A DNA stretch of 64,000 nt from Candidatus Halocynthiibacter alkanivorans (GTDB taxonomy: Bacteria; Pseudomonadota; Alphaproteobacteria; Rhodobacterales; Rhodobacteraceae). The notes beneath the pieces were generated by a model. The model did not search any database, was not told where the DNA came from, and saw nothing but the letters and a program-made list of their open reading frames with translations. Below, piece after piece: positions 44,792 to 54,048 of the stretch (positions are counted from its first letter, which is position 1; the number at the start of each line of letters is the position of its first letter). A program made the translations under genes and the position numbers. The stretch spans positions 62,001 through 126,000 of the forward strand of contig NZ_QOLB01000079.1 of the NCBI RefSeq assembly GCF_003333265.1, in the 5' to 3' direction.

Positions 44792-45232
44792 ATGAGCAAA
44801 GCACCAAAACCCGGATGGCACGGCTGCCCCACCCGATACGCTGCGGGTATCTTCGCGGATAAATGGTGTTTTCTTGTGCTCAGAGATGTTTTGCTACACG
44901 GCAAGCGAACCTATAGCGATTTTTATAATTCGCCCGAGGGCATATCTACAAATATCCTTGCAGACCGGCTGTCGCGATTTGAAGCAGCGGGTATGCTGGA
45001 CCGCCAAACCGACCCCCGCAAAGCAAGCCGGGTATGTTACTTTCCAACAAGAAAGGCCCGCGACATCCTGCCCGTTCTTATTGGTATGATGGTTTGGTCA
45101 ACCAAGTATGATGAACGCTCAGAGGCTCCGGACTCTTTTGCGGAGGCCTATCAAAACGATCCAGACAATACCATTGCGTGGTACGAGGCCGAAATTTCCC
45201 GTGTGGATGCGGAGATATTTCAAGCTCAGTGA
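44792..45232 (+). CDS. HxlR-family transcriptional regulator
   Basis: 146 residues from ATG 44792 (the frame extends upstream over the operator without homology). The HxlR winged helix is intact: FADKWCFLVLRDVLLHGKRT, YNSPEGISTNILADRLSRFE, and the wing AAGMLDRQTDPRKASRVCYF. HxlR proteins commonly sense electrophiles or aldehydes through an N-terminal Cys; here the candidates are Cys11 (HGCPTRYA) and Cys24 (KWCFLV). It probably regulates itself and the VOC/membrane-protein pair. Confidence 0.93.
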   Translation: MSKAPKPGWHGCPTRYAAGIFADKWCFLVLRDVLLHGKRTYSDFYNSPEGISTNILADRLSRFEAAGMLDRQTDPRKASRVCYFPTRKARDILPVLIGMMVWSTKYDERSEAPDSFAEAYQNDPDNTIAWYEAEISRVDAEIFQAQ

Positions 45233-46098
45233 ACGCCCGAATTCTCTGGCGACTTAAACGCAACGCCAGCCATGACTGGATTTCGACACATTACCCAACT
45301 GTTCGGCCAGGTTCAGCAATGTCTGACGTCAGCGCCAGCAGCGGTTACTTCATCGCGTGGAAACTTTGCACGAATATGAAAGCCGCAGACGTGACGGACA
45401 CGCGAGAACAGGCTTTACAGACTTCAGGATGCGCTCAGGGGCACGTCGTGCACATGCCGCACCTGCTCAGCAAGTTGCCAATGATTGCGCCACGGGTCCG
45501 CGACAGCCCCGGCGACCGTTCCAACCACATCGCTGCTGAACGGGTTGAATGGCTGGATGGCAAGGGCATGAAACACTCCCGGGGCGGACATTGCCATCCG
45601 CAAACGCAGCGCAAGATCCCCTCTCATTGACCGCTTTGCAATCGACTGCCCGGCAACGGATTTTGGCATCAAACGCCCAACAACCATTCGTCAGGACAGG
45701 CGCTGACGCCAGGAAGTTCTGAGAACAATGAGACAATCGTTTCTCCGGAACGCAACAAACAGAAGTTCCTGAGCCTGGCCTGTTGTTCGGACAATTCGCC
45801 CCGGGCTGGCGTAAGGCCAGTGTCCGGTTGCCCAGTCTACAGAGGCTGCTCTGCCCGAAGAGCCGCTGTTCTCTGCGCTGCGCCTGAGCGCCAGGTGAGT
45901 TGACAAAACCGACCTCCGGTGAGGTTCAGCGAAGTCTGCCTCGGGCACATTTCTGCAGCCTGGACGCCGTAGTTGGCGTCAATATTTGCCGCGCGTGGCG
46001 GTGCCACAAGTTGGTATCGCAGAGAAAATATGCTGTCGGTGGACCTCACAGCCCCGGTAGTATAGTGCTTGCATAAATTTCAGAAGGTCAAAGGCAGG
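45233..46098. other. Large intergenic region without a supported gene
   Basis: About 865 bp. Several open frames on both strands (45178-45630 plus, 45424-45687 minus, 45691-45948 minus) have no resemblance to known proteins. The region must contain the promoter of the isocitrate dehydrogenase gene. Confidence 0.5.
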
Positions 46099-48321
46099 AT
46101 GACGAAAATGGACAATCCCGATATCGTATACACCAAAGTTGACGAAGCACCGGAACTGGCTTCTGCGTCTTTCTTGCCGATCGTTCAGCGTTTTGCTGCT
46201 GCCGCCGGTGTCACTATCGGCACCCGGGACATTTCCCTTGCCGGGCGCATCATTGCCGCCTTTCCGGAAAAACTGACAGAGGCACAGCGCCAGTCAGATG
46301 ATCTGGCCGTTCTGGGCGAACTGGTCAAAACCGCCGAAGCTAACGTCATCAAACTGCCTAATATTTCGGCCTCCGTGCCCCAGCTCGTCGCCGCACTGAC
46401 GGAGCTGCAATCGCAGGGCTACGATCTGCCTTACTATCCCGAGGTGCCTGCAACGGATACAGAAAAATCCATCCGTGCGCGTTTTGACGGGCTCAAAGGT
46501 TCTGCAGTGAACCCGGTTCTGCGAGAAGGCAATTCTGACCGCCGCGCCGCAGTTGCGGTTAAAAATTACGCAATGGCGAACCCGCATTCGATGGGTGCCT
46601 GGGCTGCAGACAGCAAAACCACCGTTACAACCATGTCCGCGAATGATTTCCGCGCCAACGAAACATCGGCCACACTGACGCCGGCACAGGCTGGCGCAGC
46701 CCGGATCGAACTGACGGCTCAGGACGGCACTGTAACGGTGCTGAAAGACGGGCTGCAGTTTCCTGCCGGCACCGTTGTGGACGCGACCTTCATGTCGGCC
46801 AAAGCGCTCGGTGCGTTCCTGCTGGAACAGATTGCCGCGACAAAGGCTTCTGGTGTGTTGTTCTCGATCCACCTGAAAGCCACGATGATGAAAGTCTCAG
46901 ACCCGATCATCTTTGGTCACGCGGTCAAGGCGTTCCTGAAGCCGGTTTTTGACCAGTATAGCGACGATCTGGCGGCGGCGGGTGCCAATCCGAATTCCGG
47001 TCTTGGCGCGCTGCTGGACAGTGTTGCAGCCTCGCCAAAAGCCACCGAAATTCTGGCGGCTATTGATGCTGTGATGGCGGACAACCCGCCGCTTTACATG
47101 GTGAATTCCGACAAAGGCATCACCAACCTGCACGTGCCGTCTGATGTTATCATCGATGCCTCTCTGCCGGCGCTGATCCGGGCAGGCGGCAAAGGCTGGG
47201 GCCCCGATGGCAACGCGGCTGACACCAACTGCGTGATCCCCGACAGCTCTTATGCTGCCGTCTATGAAGAGGCGGTCAACGACTGTAAAACAAACGGTGC
47301 GCTTGACCCAACCACCGCTGGCACGGTGCAGAACGTCGGCCTGATGGCGCAAAAGGCCGAAGAATACGGCTCGCACCCCACTACGTTTGAAATCCCCGCC
47401 GACGGCACCGTGCGCATGATTGTGGCCAATGGCGACGTGCTGCATCAGCATGACGTCGAAAAAGGCGATCTCTGGCGTTCGGCCTCGACCCGTCAGGCCC
47501 CGATTGAAGACTGGGTGCAACTGGCGATTGACCGTCAGGCGCTGGTAGGCTGCCAGGCGATCTTCTGGCTTGATGAGAGCCGCGCCCACGATGCGGAGCT
47601 TCTCAAATATGTCACCTCGCTGCTGGCGGCGGCTGGCGTTGCTGACAAGTTTCAGATCCTCGCACCACGCGAAGCGACACGTGTCAGCTTTGGCACCATC
47701 CGCAAGGGCGACACCTCTATTGCGGTCACCGGCAACGTGCTGCGCGACTATCTGACCGACCTGTTCCCGATCCTTGAACTGGGCACCTCGGCCAAAATGC
47801 TGTCGATTGTGAAACTGATGAACGGCGGCGGCTTGTTTGAAACCGGTGCCGGCGGATCTGCGCCCAAACATGTGCAGCAGTTGCTTGAGGAAAATCACTT
47901 GCGCTGGGATTCACTGGGCGAGTTCTGTGCCCTGGGCGAAAGTCTGAAATATCTCGCACAGGTCAAAGGCAACGCCAAAGCCAAAGTGCTGGGCGACGCG
48001 GTTGATGTGGCGACCCAAGGCATTCTGGACCACAACAAGTCCCCGGGCCGCAAAGTTGGCCAGCCTGACAACCGCGACAGCCACTACTTCTTTGCCCGCT
48101 ACTGGGCCGAAGCTCTGGCGGCGCAATCGGCTGATGCGGAACTGGCGGCGCATTTTGCGCCAATGGCGCAGACCCTGGCGGAGAATGAAGCGGCCATTCA
48201 GGCTGAAATCGTTGCGACGCAGGGTGGGGCTGCTGACACCGGCGGCTATTACCACGGTGAGGCCGGCAAAACGGCTGCGGTGATGCGCCCGTCTGCGACA
48301 CTCAACCAGATCATCGGCTAA
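46099..48321 (+). CDS. icd: Monomeric NADP-dependent isocitrate dehydrogenase
   Basis: 740 residues from ATG 46099, exactly the size of the monomeric Azotobacter-type IDH; an ATG at 46108 is an equally spaced alternative. Recognisable blocks include [20 protein letters not shown] (N-terminus), [40 protein letters not shown], and the C-terminal [20 protein letters not shown]. It oxidises isocitrate to 2-oxoglutarate in the TCA cycle and makes NADPH. It is a single gene followed by a hairpin terminator candidate. This is unrelated in sequence to the dimeric Icd. Confidence 0.97.
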   Translation: MTKMDNPDIVYTKVDEAPELASASFLPIVQRFAAAAGVTIGTRDISLAGRIIAAFPEKLTEAQRQSDDLAVLGELVKTAEANVIKLPNISASVPQLVAALTELQSQGYDLPYYPEVPATDTEKSIRARFDGLKGSAVNPVLREGNSDRRAAVAVKNYAMANPHSMGAWAADSKTTVTTMSANDFRANETSATLTPAQAGAARIELTAQDGTVTVLKDGLQFPAGTVVDATFMSAKALGAFLLEQIAATKASGVLFSIHLKATMMKVSDPIIFGHAVKAFLKPVFDQYSDDLAAAGANPNSGLGALLDSVAASPKATEILAAIDAVMADNPPLYMVNSDKGITNLHVPSDVIIDASLPALIRAGGKGWGPDGNAADTNCVIPDSSYAAVYEEAVNDCKTNGALDPTTAGTVQNVGLMAQKAEEYGSHPTTFEIPADGTVRMIVANGDVLHQHDVEKGDLWRSASTRQAPIEDWVQLAIDRQALVGCQAIFWLDESRAHDAELLKYVTSLLAAAGVADKFQILAPREATRVSFGTIRKGDTSIAVTGNVLRDYLTDLFPILELGTSAKMLSIVKLMNGGGLFETGAGGSAPKHVQQLLEENHLRWDSLGEFCALGESLKYLAQVKGNAKAKVLGDAVDVATQGILDHNKSPGRKVGQPDNRDSHYFFARYWAEALAAQSADAELAAHFAPMAQTLAENEAAIQAEIVATQGGAADTGGYYHGEAGKTAAVMRPSATLNQIIG

Positions 48322-48336
48322 GCGCTGAATGTTCCT

Positions 48337-48367
48337 TCCCCCGCCAGAGCAATGATTTGGCGGGGGA
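48337..48367 (+). terminator. Hairpin after the isocitrate dehydrogenase gene
   Basis: TCCCCCGCCA (48337-48346) and TGGCGGGGGA (48358-48367) form a perfect 10-bp stem with an 11-nt loop, 15 bp past the stop codon. There is no U-tract. It probably marks the transcript end. Confidence 0.7.
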
Positions 48368-48940
48368 CACTGGCCGCCACGCGGCATCGGATCAGCTGTA
48401 ATCCCTGCTATTTTGCCGGGACGTTGCTCAGGTGCCAGCACACGACCGGGGCCCGGGACCGCAGCTTCTGCCAGCGATCAGCGGAGGTCGTTTTCAGGCT
48501 GTATTGTTGAGAACGCGGGCTGATTTGAGGTCATCCTGCGGGTTCAGATTCTGCAGCGATGGGGGTTACATCCGCAGTCAAGCTGAGCGTAGACTACCCG
48601 CATTCCGGCACCACATTTATCAGTGATCGTCTGACCACAGCACCCGCGTGACCAACTCGCGGTATTTGATATGGGCGCATTCCGGATCAGCGCGCAGCAC
48701 GGGTCGGGGGATGAGACGGGCAACCAGAATCGAACGTCAATCCGCTGGCAAGTTCGCCGAACCATCAGGCGTGTGACGCGCAGAGGGGGCTGATAAACCC
48801 CCCGGTTCAAGAGAGCGGGCGAACAGGATGCGGATCGCATTGGACGGGGAGAAAGGGCGAAGACAACATCGCCGCGCGCCTTCGTTGTGTTGAATCAAAA
48901 AAAAGGTTAGTCTCAAGTGGGTTTTTAAAGGTGAATTGTT
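48368..48940. other. Intergenic region without a supported gene
   Basis: About 570 bp. Frames on both strands lack resemblance to known proteins. An A-rich tract at 48896-48905 and GTTTTTAAAGGTG just before 48941 suggest that the promoter and ribosome-binding site of the small gene at 48941 lie at its right end. Confidence 0.45.
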
Positions 48941-49093
48941 ATGGCGCGGATTAAAAAACTTTTTGCAAAACTGTCGGTTGTGATGCTTGCTGCGTCATGC
49001 GGATTGAATTTGACCGCACCAGATGGTGATAACAGCGGCAAAACATTATACCCGGGCAGGAACACTGCTCCCTCTGACGATACTTCATATTGA
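48941..49093 (+). CDS. Tiny putative lipoprotein
   Basis: 50 residues. A basic start (MARIKKLFAKL) is followed by a short hydrophobic stretch and a lipobox-like AASC (SVVMLAASCGLNLTAPDGDN), then a polar tail of about 30 residues ending in SDDTSY. Cys20 would be lipidated; the -3 residue is Ala rather than Leu, so the lipobox is not canonical. AAAGGTG precedes the ATG at suitable spacing. Its TGA overlaps a TTG start of the glycosyltransferase gene (TTGA), which suggests coupling. No family was recognised. Confidence 0.6.
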   Translation: MARIKKLFAKLSVVMLAASCGLNLTAPDGDNSGKTLYPGRNTAPSDDTSY

Positions 49094-51288
49094 GCGTTGG
49101 CGGAGTGCAGCTTGACATCCTTTTCCTGGCAGACCTGAGGTTTCCCGGGGGGACATCAACGGCCCTCATCAACGAAGTCACGGCGGCAAAACAGGCCGGT
49201 CTGCGTGTTGCGATCTGCCCGGTTCAATCGTCTGTTCTGATCTCCCGCCGCCCGCCAAATCCGGATGTGCTGGCTCTTATATCCAAGCTCGGTGTGCAAC
49301 TGCTTTCGGCCGGGCGGGATATTCGCACGCGTCTGGCACTGATTTATCACCCGACGCTTTTCAACCAACCATCGCTGCGTAAAATCTCCATCCTGGCGGC
49401 GAAAGTAGCAATGGTTGCCCATCATCCTCTGACCGATCCGCTGGGACGGCTGCAATTCCAGTTTGAGAATTTTCTGAACGTTGTCCGCCACGAGTTTGAC
49501 CGGGAGCCGGTTGTGCTTCCCGTCGGGCCTGTGGTCCGGGACAGTTTTGCAGACAACGGGCATAGCGACACGCTCTGGCACAACAACTGGCACAATCTGA
49601 TCGACACAGAAGCGTGGCCGCAACTTGACCTGCGCCCCAGGATCGATCGCATGGTGATCGGGCGGCACTCCAGACCGGACCTGTTAAAATGGCCCGATGA
49701 GGATGGCGCCCGGCTGGTCTACCCAAACAGTGCAGAGTTTTCGTTCCGCATGCTAGGCGTCGACGAGAAAATCATGACCGCTTTCGCGCCCTGGGCGTCT
49801 AACTGGCAAGCCAGACCATTTGCGAGAGGGGCGGTGCAATCCTTTTTGCGCCAGCTGGACGCCTATTCCTATTTTCACCATGATCACTGGAGTGAGGCTT
49901 TTGGCTACAATATACTGGAGGCCCTGGCGTCCGGTCTTCCCACTGTATTGCCGCCGCATTTCAAACCTTTGTTCGGCGACGCAGCGATCTATGCTGAGCC
50001 CGCTGATGCGGTCAAAGTCTATCAGCATCTGCGACAGGATCCTGCGGCGCGGATAAAACAAGGCGACAAAGCACGCAAATGTGTCGAGGCGCGATTTGGG
50101 CTTGACCAATACGCCCGGCGTTATGCAGAGCTTGTCGGTGATGTGAAGACAGAAACTGCGGCCCCGCGCCACGTTTTCCGCGCACTCAATCCCACCCGTG
50201 TAATGACCATTACCTCAAATGGTGTCGGGGTCGGGCACTTGTCCCGGCAACTGGCCATTGCCAAATCGCAGCCACCGGATGTCGAAACAAACTTCTTTTC
50301 TTTGTCAAAGGCGGTGACTTTTGCCCAGGAAGCTGGGTTTTGCGCGGAGTACCGGCCGTATCACCGTCAGCTTGGTGTGGATCCCAAATCATGGAACAGA
50401 TGGTTTTACCAGGAGGTTCTGGAGGCGCTTGTATTCTACCGTCCGGAAACGGTCGTTTTTGATGGCAATGTTCCGTATCGTGGGTTGCTGGACGCGTTGG
50501 ATCTCCATCCGCATATCGCGCGTGTCTGGGTGCGCCGGTCTATGTGGCGGCACCGGGATAAAAAAACCGCTGGTCGGGCAAAGAAATTTCATCTGGTCAT
50601 TTCCCCCGGGGAGATTTGCGCCGCCGCGGACCCGCGAAATGACAGCGCAGACGATCCCTGGAGCGTCGCAGTGCCAACAATACTGCCGGTCCCGGTTGAC
50701 GAGCTGCTTGGGCGTAATGCTGCCCGGCGGCTGTTGAATTTGCCAGCGGATGCGGAAATCGCGCTTTTGCAGCTGGGCGCCGGCGCTAATTTTGATATGA
50801 ACCCGGCGCGGGAAATGGCGCTGGAAACTCTGTTGTCAGACCCCGACAGGCACGTTGTCGAAATTCTGTCTCCGGCGCGAACCGATAGCGTTGCACCAGT
50901 ACATCCCCATCATCACCTGCGCACCATCTATCCGGTATTCCAATTCCAGAAAGCATTTGATTTCACCATCAGCGCCGCCGGCTATAACAGTTTCCATGAA
51001 ATCATTGCGGGTGCCATTCCCTGTCTTTTTGTCCCGAATACCGCCTCTGAGATGGATCTGCAGGAAGTTCGGGCTGATTACGCTCAGCGCGCGGGCTGGG
51101 CGCTTTCTGCCCGGGTGAATGATACTTTTTCACTGCGACGCGGTTTAGACCGGCTCACTGCAGATCCCGAACTGCGCGCACAACTCACGGCCCGGATGCG
51201 GACCATAGACCATGACTGGGGCGGGGCGCAGGACGCTGCCAGGCTGATTTCTCTGATCGCTAAAACACAACCGGTAGTGCTCTCATGA
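49090..51288 (+). CDS. Two-domain glycosyltransferase (GT4-like plus GT28/MurG-like)
   Basis: About 732 residues; the start is taken as TTG 49090 overlapping the preceding stop, with GTG 49105 as an alternative. The N-terminal half (about 1-345) is a GT-B glycosyltransferase: DILFLADLRFPGGTSTALIN at the N-terminus and the nucleotide-sugar end HHDHWSEAFGYNILEALASG with TVLPPHF. The C-terminal half (about 375-725) resembles GT28/MurG-type enzymes: TSNGVGVGHLSRQLAIAKSQ (Gly-rich acceptor loop), VFDGNVPYRGLLDAL, and FDFTISAAGYNSFHEIIAGA with PCLFVPN. Two separate transferases are thus joined in one chain, perhaps adding two sugars in sequence. No transmembrane segment is seen. Confidence 0.82.
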   Translation: MSVGGVQLDILFLADLRFPGGTSTALINEVTAAKQAGLRVAICPVQSSVLISRRPPNPDVLALISKLGVQLLSAGRDIRTRLALIYHPTLFNQPSLRKISILAAKVAMVAHHPLTDPLGRLQFQFENFLNVVRHEFDREPVVLPVGPVVRDSFADNGHSDTLWHNNWHNLIDTEAWPQLDLRPRIDRMVIGRHSRPDLLKWPDEDGARLVYPNSAEFSFRMLGVDEKIMTAFAPWASNWQARPFARGAVQSFLRQLDAYSYFHHDHWSEAFGYNILEALASGLPTVLPPHFKPLFGDAAIYAEPADAVKVYQHLRQDPAARIKQGDKARKCVEARFGLDQYARRYAELVGDVKTETAAPRHVFRALNPTRVMTITSNGVGVGHLSRQLAIAKSQPPDVETNFFSLSKAVTFAQEAGFCAEYRPYHRQLGVDPKSWNRWFYQEVLEALVFYRPETVVFDGNVPYRGLLDALDLHPHIARVWVRRSMWRHRDKKTAGRAKKFHLVISPGEICAAADPRNDSADDPWSVAVPTILPVPVDELLGRNAARRLLNLPADAEIALLQLGAGANFDMNPAREMALETLLSDPDRHVVEILSPARTDSVAPVHPHHHLRTIYPVFQFQKAFDFTISAAGYNSFHEIIAGAIPCLFVPNTASEMDLQEVRADYAQRAGWALSARVNDTFSLRRGLDRLTADPELRAQLTARMRTIDHDWGGAQDAARLISLIAKTQPVVLS

Positions 51289-51728
51289 AGTTAATCCCCC
51301 CTCAGGTTTCCCGTCACCTGCAGCGTGCAATGCTGCTGTTGATCCGGAGCGCCAACAATAAACGCCGCCCCGGGAGTTCTGAGGCTATCCTGTTGGCATC
51401 GGAAAAGGTCTCTGGTGTTGTCGGTCTTATCTGGGCACTGGATATCTGCCCGGACAGCGCAGAGGTTGAGAAAGCGGTGACCTCGCTGGGCGCGCTGGAC
51501 ACGTGCGTTCTGGTCACTGATACGCTCAATTTCACCAAAGCGGCCGGACTGGGCTGCATGGTCGAGGCACTGCCTGGCAAGCAAATCTGCCAGGCTCAGC
51601 CAGCGCTGGACTGGCAAACATATCTGGAGCGGCGCATCGCCCGCATCCGCTACAGCTGGGCGCCTGATGTAGAAGTTGTTGTTGCGCAAAGCCCGGCAGA
51701 ATTTACCATTGCCGCAAAGGCGGGCTGA
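51285..51728 (+). CDS. Hypothetical protein coupled to the glycosyltransferase
   Basis: 147 residues. The ATG overlaps the glycosyltransferase stop by 4 bp (ATGA). The first 25 residues are basic and amphipathic (VSRHLQRAMLLLIRSANNKR). The rest alternates strand- and helix-like segments (SGVVGLIWALDICPD, LDTCVLVTDTLNFTKAAGLG) and ends with a region that includes DWQTYLERRIARIRYSW. No family was recognised. The overlap implies a shared function with the glycosyltransferase. Confidence 0.7.
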   Translation: MKLIPPQVSRHLQRAMLLLIRSANNKRRPGSSEAILLASEKVSGVVGLIWALDICPDSAEVEKAVTSLGALDTCVLVTDTLNFTKAAGLGCMVEALPGKQICQAQPALDWQTYLERRIARIRYSWAPDVEVVVAQSPAEFTIAAKAG

Positions 51729-51754
51729 CATACAGCAATGCCGCGGCCACTGGA

Positions 51755-52570
51755 TTATGGTCCAAAGTCTGCCGCTGTTACCGGCTGGCTGAATGCTTCG
51801 TGCAGCAGATCAGCTTTTTCCAGTTCCATCCGGAATTTTGGCCCATTTTCAATCGCATCAATTACATTGTCGTTCAGATCTTGCCTGAAAAAACTTGAAC
51901 CGATTTCACGCTTTGGATCACAGGTTGGAAACCCCAGTTCCGATTGCCTCAGCTCATTGAGAAGTGCTGATGATCCTTGCAGAACGTGTTGTTCATAAGA
52001 CAAAATTAATGGTCGCGGTGCTTGATGCTGCTTCAATATCGTGGCGACAGTATTGAACCAGGACCGGGCATGACGGGCTTCAGTAGCAAACTTCCGGACG
52101 TCTACCACCGGTTTAAACCCGGTGGTGTCCTGCCGTTTCCAGACGTTCAGCGATCGCGCTTTCAGCAAAGACACATAGCGTGGCAGTTGCGCGCGCGTCA
52201 GTATGACAACGTCTGTGCGGGGATGGCTCAACAGCGCTGCGACAGCCGGTACAGGCAATTGATCGGCGAACAGCGTAAATGACACCCGGTTCAGCCCATG
52301 TTCCCGCGCGCAATGCTCGAGTTCAGACAATGCCCGCAACGGATCCGCATGAATCCAGCTCATCAGGTTGCTCGAAGCTTCTTCCAGAGTTTGATCCTGA
52401 AGCACATTGCGCAAATGTTTCAGGGCAATGGAATTTCCTGTCCTGAGACCAAACGCTCCGCGCGGGTTAAAGATTTCGCGCAGCCCCAGGACGCCGGGGA
52501 TCTGGCTTACGATATCCTGCAGCCAGTTGGTGCCGCTCCGCTTCAGGGAAACAAGTAAGAGCCGTCGCAT
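51755..52570 (-). CDS. Sulfotransferase family protein
   Basis: 271 residues. The PAPS 5-prime-phosphosulfate loop is LLVSLKRSGTNWLQDI (residues about 4-19), and the 3-prime-phosphate motif is VVILTRAQLPRYVSLLKAR (about 121-139), in the order and spacing of bacterial sulfotransferases. It would move sulfate from PAPS to a hydroxyl or amine on a sugar, lipid or peptide. The start overlaps the radical SAM stop by one base (TGATG). Its acceptor could be the product of the neighbouring glycosyltransferases or a Tyr/Ser-containing peptide; that is inference. Confidence 0.85.
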   Translation of the reverse strand: MRRLLLVSLKRSGTNWLQDIVSQIPGVLGLREIFNPRGAFGLRTGNSIALKHLRNVLQDQTLEEASSNLMSWIHADPLRALSELEHCAREHGLNRVSFTLFADQLPVPAVAALLSHPRTDVVILTRAQLPRYVSLLKARSLNVWKRQDTTGFKPVVDVRKFATEARHARSWFNTVATILKQHQAPRPLILSYEQHVLQGSSALLNELRQSELGFPTCDPKREIGSSFFRQDLNDNVIDAIENGPKFRMELEKADLLHEAFSQPVTAADFGP

Positions 52571-54048
52571 CAGAGAAACAGTTGTTCATATTTTTGGCGG
52601 GACTGATCCACAAGAGCGGTCATGCTGCCAAGTTCGATCCCGGGTTGGCGCAGCCCTGGATCAGCAAGGTGTCTGAGCAACAGATCGTGCTCCGGATGCT
52701 CTTCCGAACATACGTCCATTTTGCGAAACTCATCGGCGGAATAATGCCCCCAATTGCGCAACCTCAGGAAATAGACCCCATCCGCCCCGCTTTTGACCGC
52801 CAGACGTACAAAATCGCCGATTTCGCAGAAATTCTGTTGCTGTACGACAAAATCGAGACGAAAGCTGTCGATGGATCCGGTGCGCCGCAACATGCCCAGG
52901 AATCCCAGGTTTTTGCGCAGTTTATCAAACTGTCCGCCGCGGCGGACGACCGAATAAGTCTCAGCGCTGGCGGCATCAACAGACACCCAGACGGAGGACA
53001 CCTGGTCCCAGAGATCCAGCTCCTCCCAGGCCCGTTCATCGGCCAACAGCCCGTTGGTGTGCAGTTGAATACGCCGCCCGGTTGTTCCCATTGAAGTCAG
53101 TTTTTTGAGAACGAAACGGAAATGGCGGCTGCCAAACGGGTCACCGGAGCCGGTAACCTTCACCTGGGACGCTTCCGCCACCAGAGGTAACAGCCGTTCT
53201 TCAAAGAGCTTGTCCAGCCGTTCGGATTTTCGATGCGCCAGGTTGATCAGTTTTGTCCGGCAACTGGGACACTGGATATTGCAGGACCGGTCATGGGACA
53301 GGATGACCCGGTCGGGGCCTTTTTCCACGTGGAGCGGATCTTCATCTTGCTGTGGCAGGTTTTTGTCCGGCTCCTTCGGTGGCAACCGCCGACCGGCAAT
53401 GGCAGGACAATTCCAACGGCTGCAATGGCTGAAATCGCCCTCCAGTACCGATTTCCGGATGGCTTTTGCGCGTTTCGAGTTCCAGAAATCTTTTTCTTTA
53501 TCACGCAGTGACCCGATTGTGACGGGTTGCCAGGCCGAACAGCAAAAATGAACACTGCCGTTGGTCCGGGTTTCGATTTGCCGGAACGGGGCAGGGCAGG
53601 TGCGGGTTTCAAGCCAACGGTCAACAGGCAAATGTAGCGAAGTGGACTGCTCCGTTGCCGCATCAGAAATCCGCTGCGCCAACAGGTCGTGGTGATCCCG
53701 GGCCACGACTTCATTGGTCAGATCCAGCGCCGCCTGCCAAGCCTGTTGCATCAGCGCGAACCATGCAGCAGCGTTCAGGGTCACGCGGCGCAGGCCAGAT
53801 CTGTTGCTGATAGCCCAGTGTAAAAACGGCTGCGTTTCGTTTTCGCTGAGCGCTGACGACAGTCTGTCTCTCTGACCCGCAACAAATTTTGCGGCCGTTC
53901 TGTCCGGCCCGTCCAGAAGCCCACGCGACCGGATATACCTGTTCTCTGTGGCGTCAATCGTGGCGGTCAGTGACTGGAACGCCTTCTCTGCCAGTGACGG
54001 GCATGTCAGCGCTGGCGTGTCAGCCGGGGAGTTGGGCTTATATGCCAT
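52570..54048 (-). CDS. Radical SAM protein with an N-terminal SPASM-like cysteine region
   Basis: 492 residues. The 4Fe-4S radical SAM motif is CNIQCPSC (C256, C260, C263), which lies unusually far into the chain; it is followed by VKVTGSGDPFGSRHFRFVLK and the strand pattern of a SAM barrel (RIQLHTNGLLADERAWEEL). Before it, residues 151-214 carry CPAPFRQIETRTNGSVHFCC and FSHCSRWNCPAI (C151, C169, C170, C209, C214), which look like a SPASM/twitch auxiliary-cluster region. The usual order is reversed. The first 140 residues are helical without recognised homology. It overlaps the caspase gene by 11 bp and the sulfotransferase gene by 1 bp. Peptide or sugar modification is the likely activity. 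Confidence 0.85.
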   Translation of the reverse strand: MAYKPNSPADTPALTCPSLAEKAFQSLTATIDATENRYIRSRGLLDGPDRTAAKFVAGQRDRLSSALSENETQPFLHWAISNRSGLRRVTLNAAAWFALMQQAWQAALDLTNEVVARDHHDLLAQRISDAATEQSTSLHLPVDRWLETRTCPAPFRQIETRTNGSVHFCCSAWQPVTIGSLRDKEKDFWNSKRAKAIRKSVLEGDFSHCSRWNCPAIAGRRLPPKEPDKNLPQQDEDPLHVEKGPDRVILSHDRSCNIQCPSCRTKLINLAHRKSERLDKLFEERLLPLVAEASQVKVTGSGDPFGSRHFRFVLKKLTSMGTTGRRIQLHTNGLLADERAWEELDLWDQVSSVWVSVDAASAETYSVVRRGGQFDKLRKNLGFLGMLRRTGSIDSFRLDFVVQQQNFCEIGDFVRLAVKSGADGVYFLRLRNWGHYSADEFRKMDVCSEEHPEHDLLLRHLADPGLRQPGIELGSMTALVDQSRQKYEQLFL

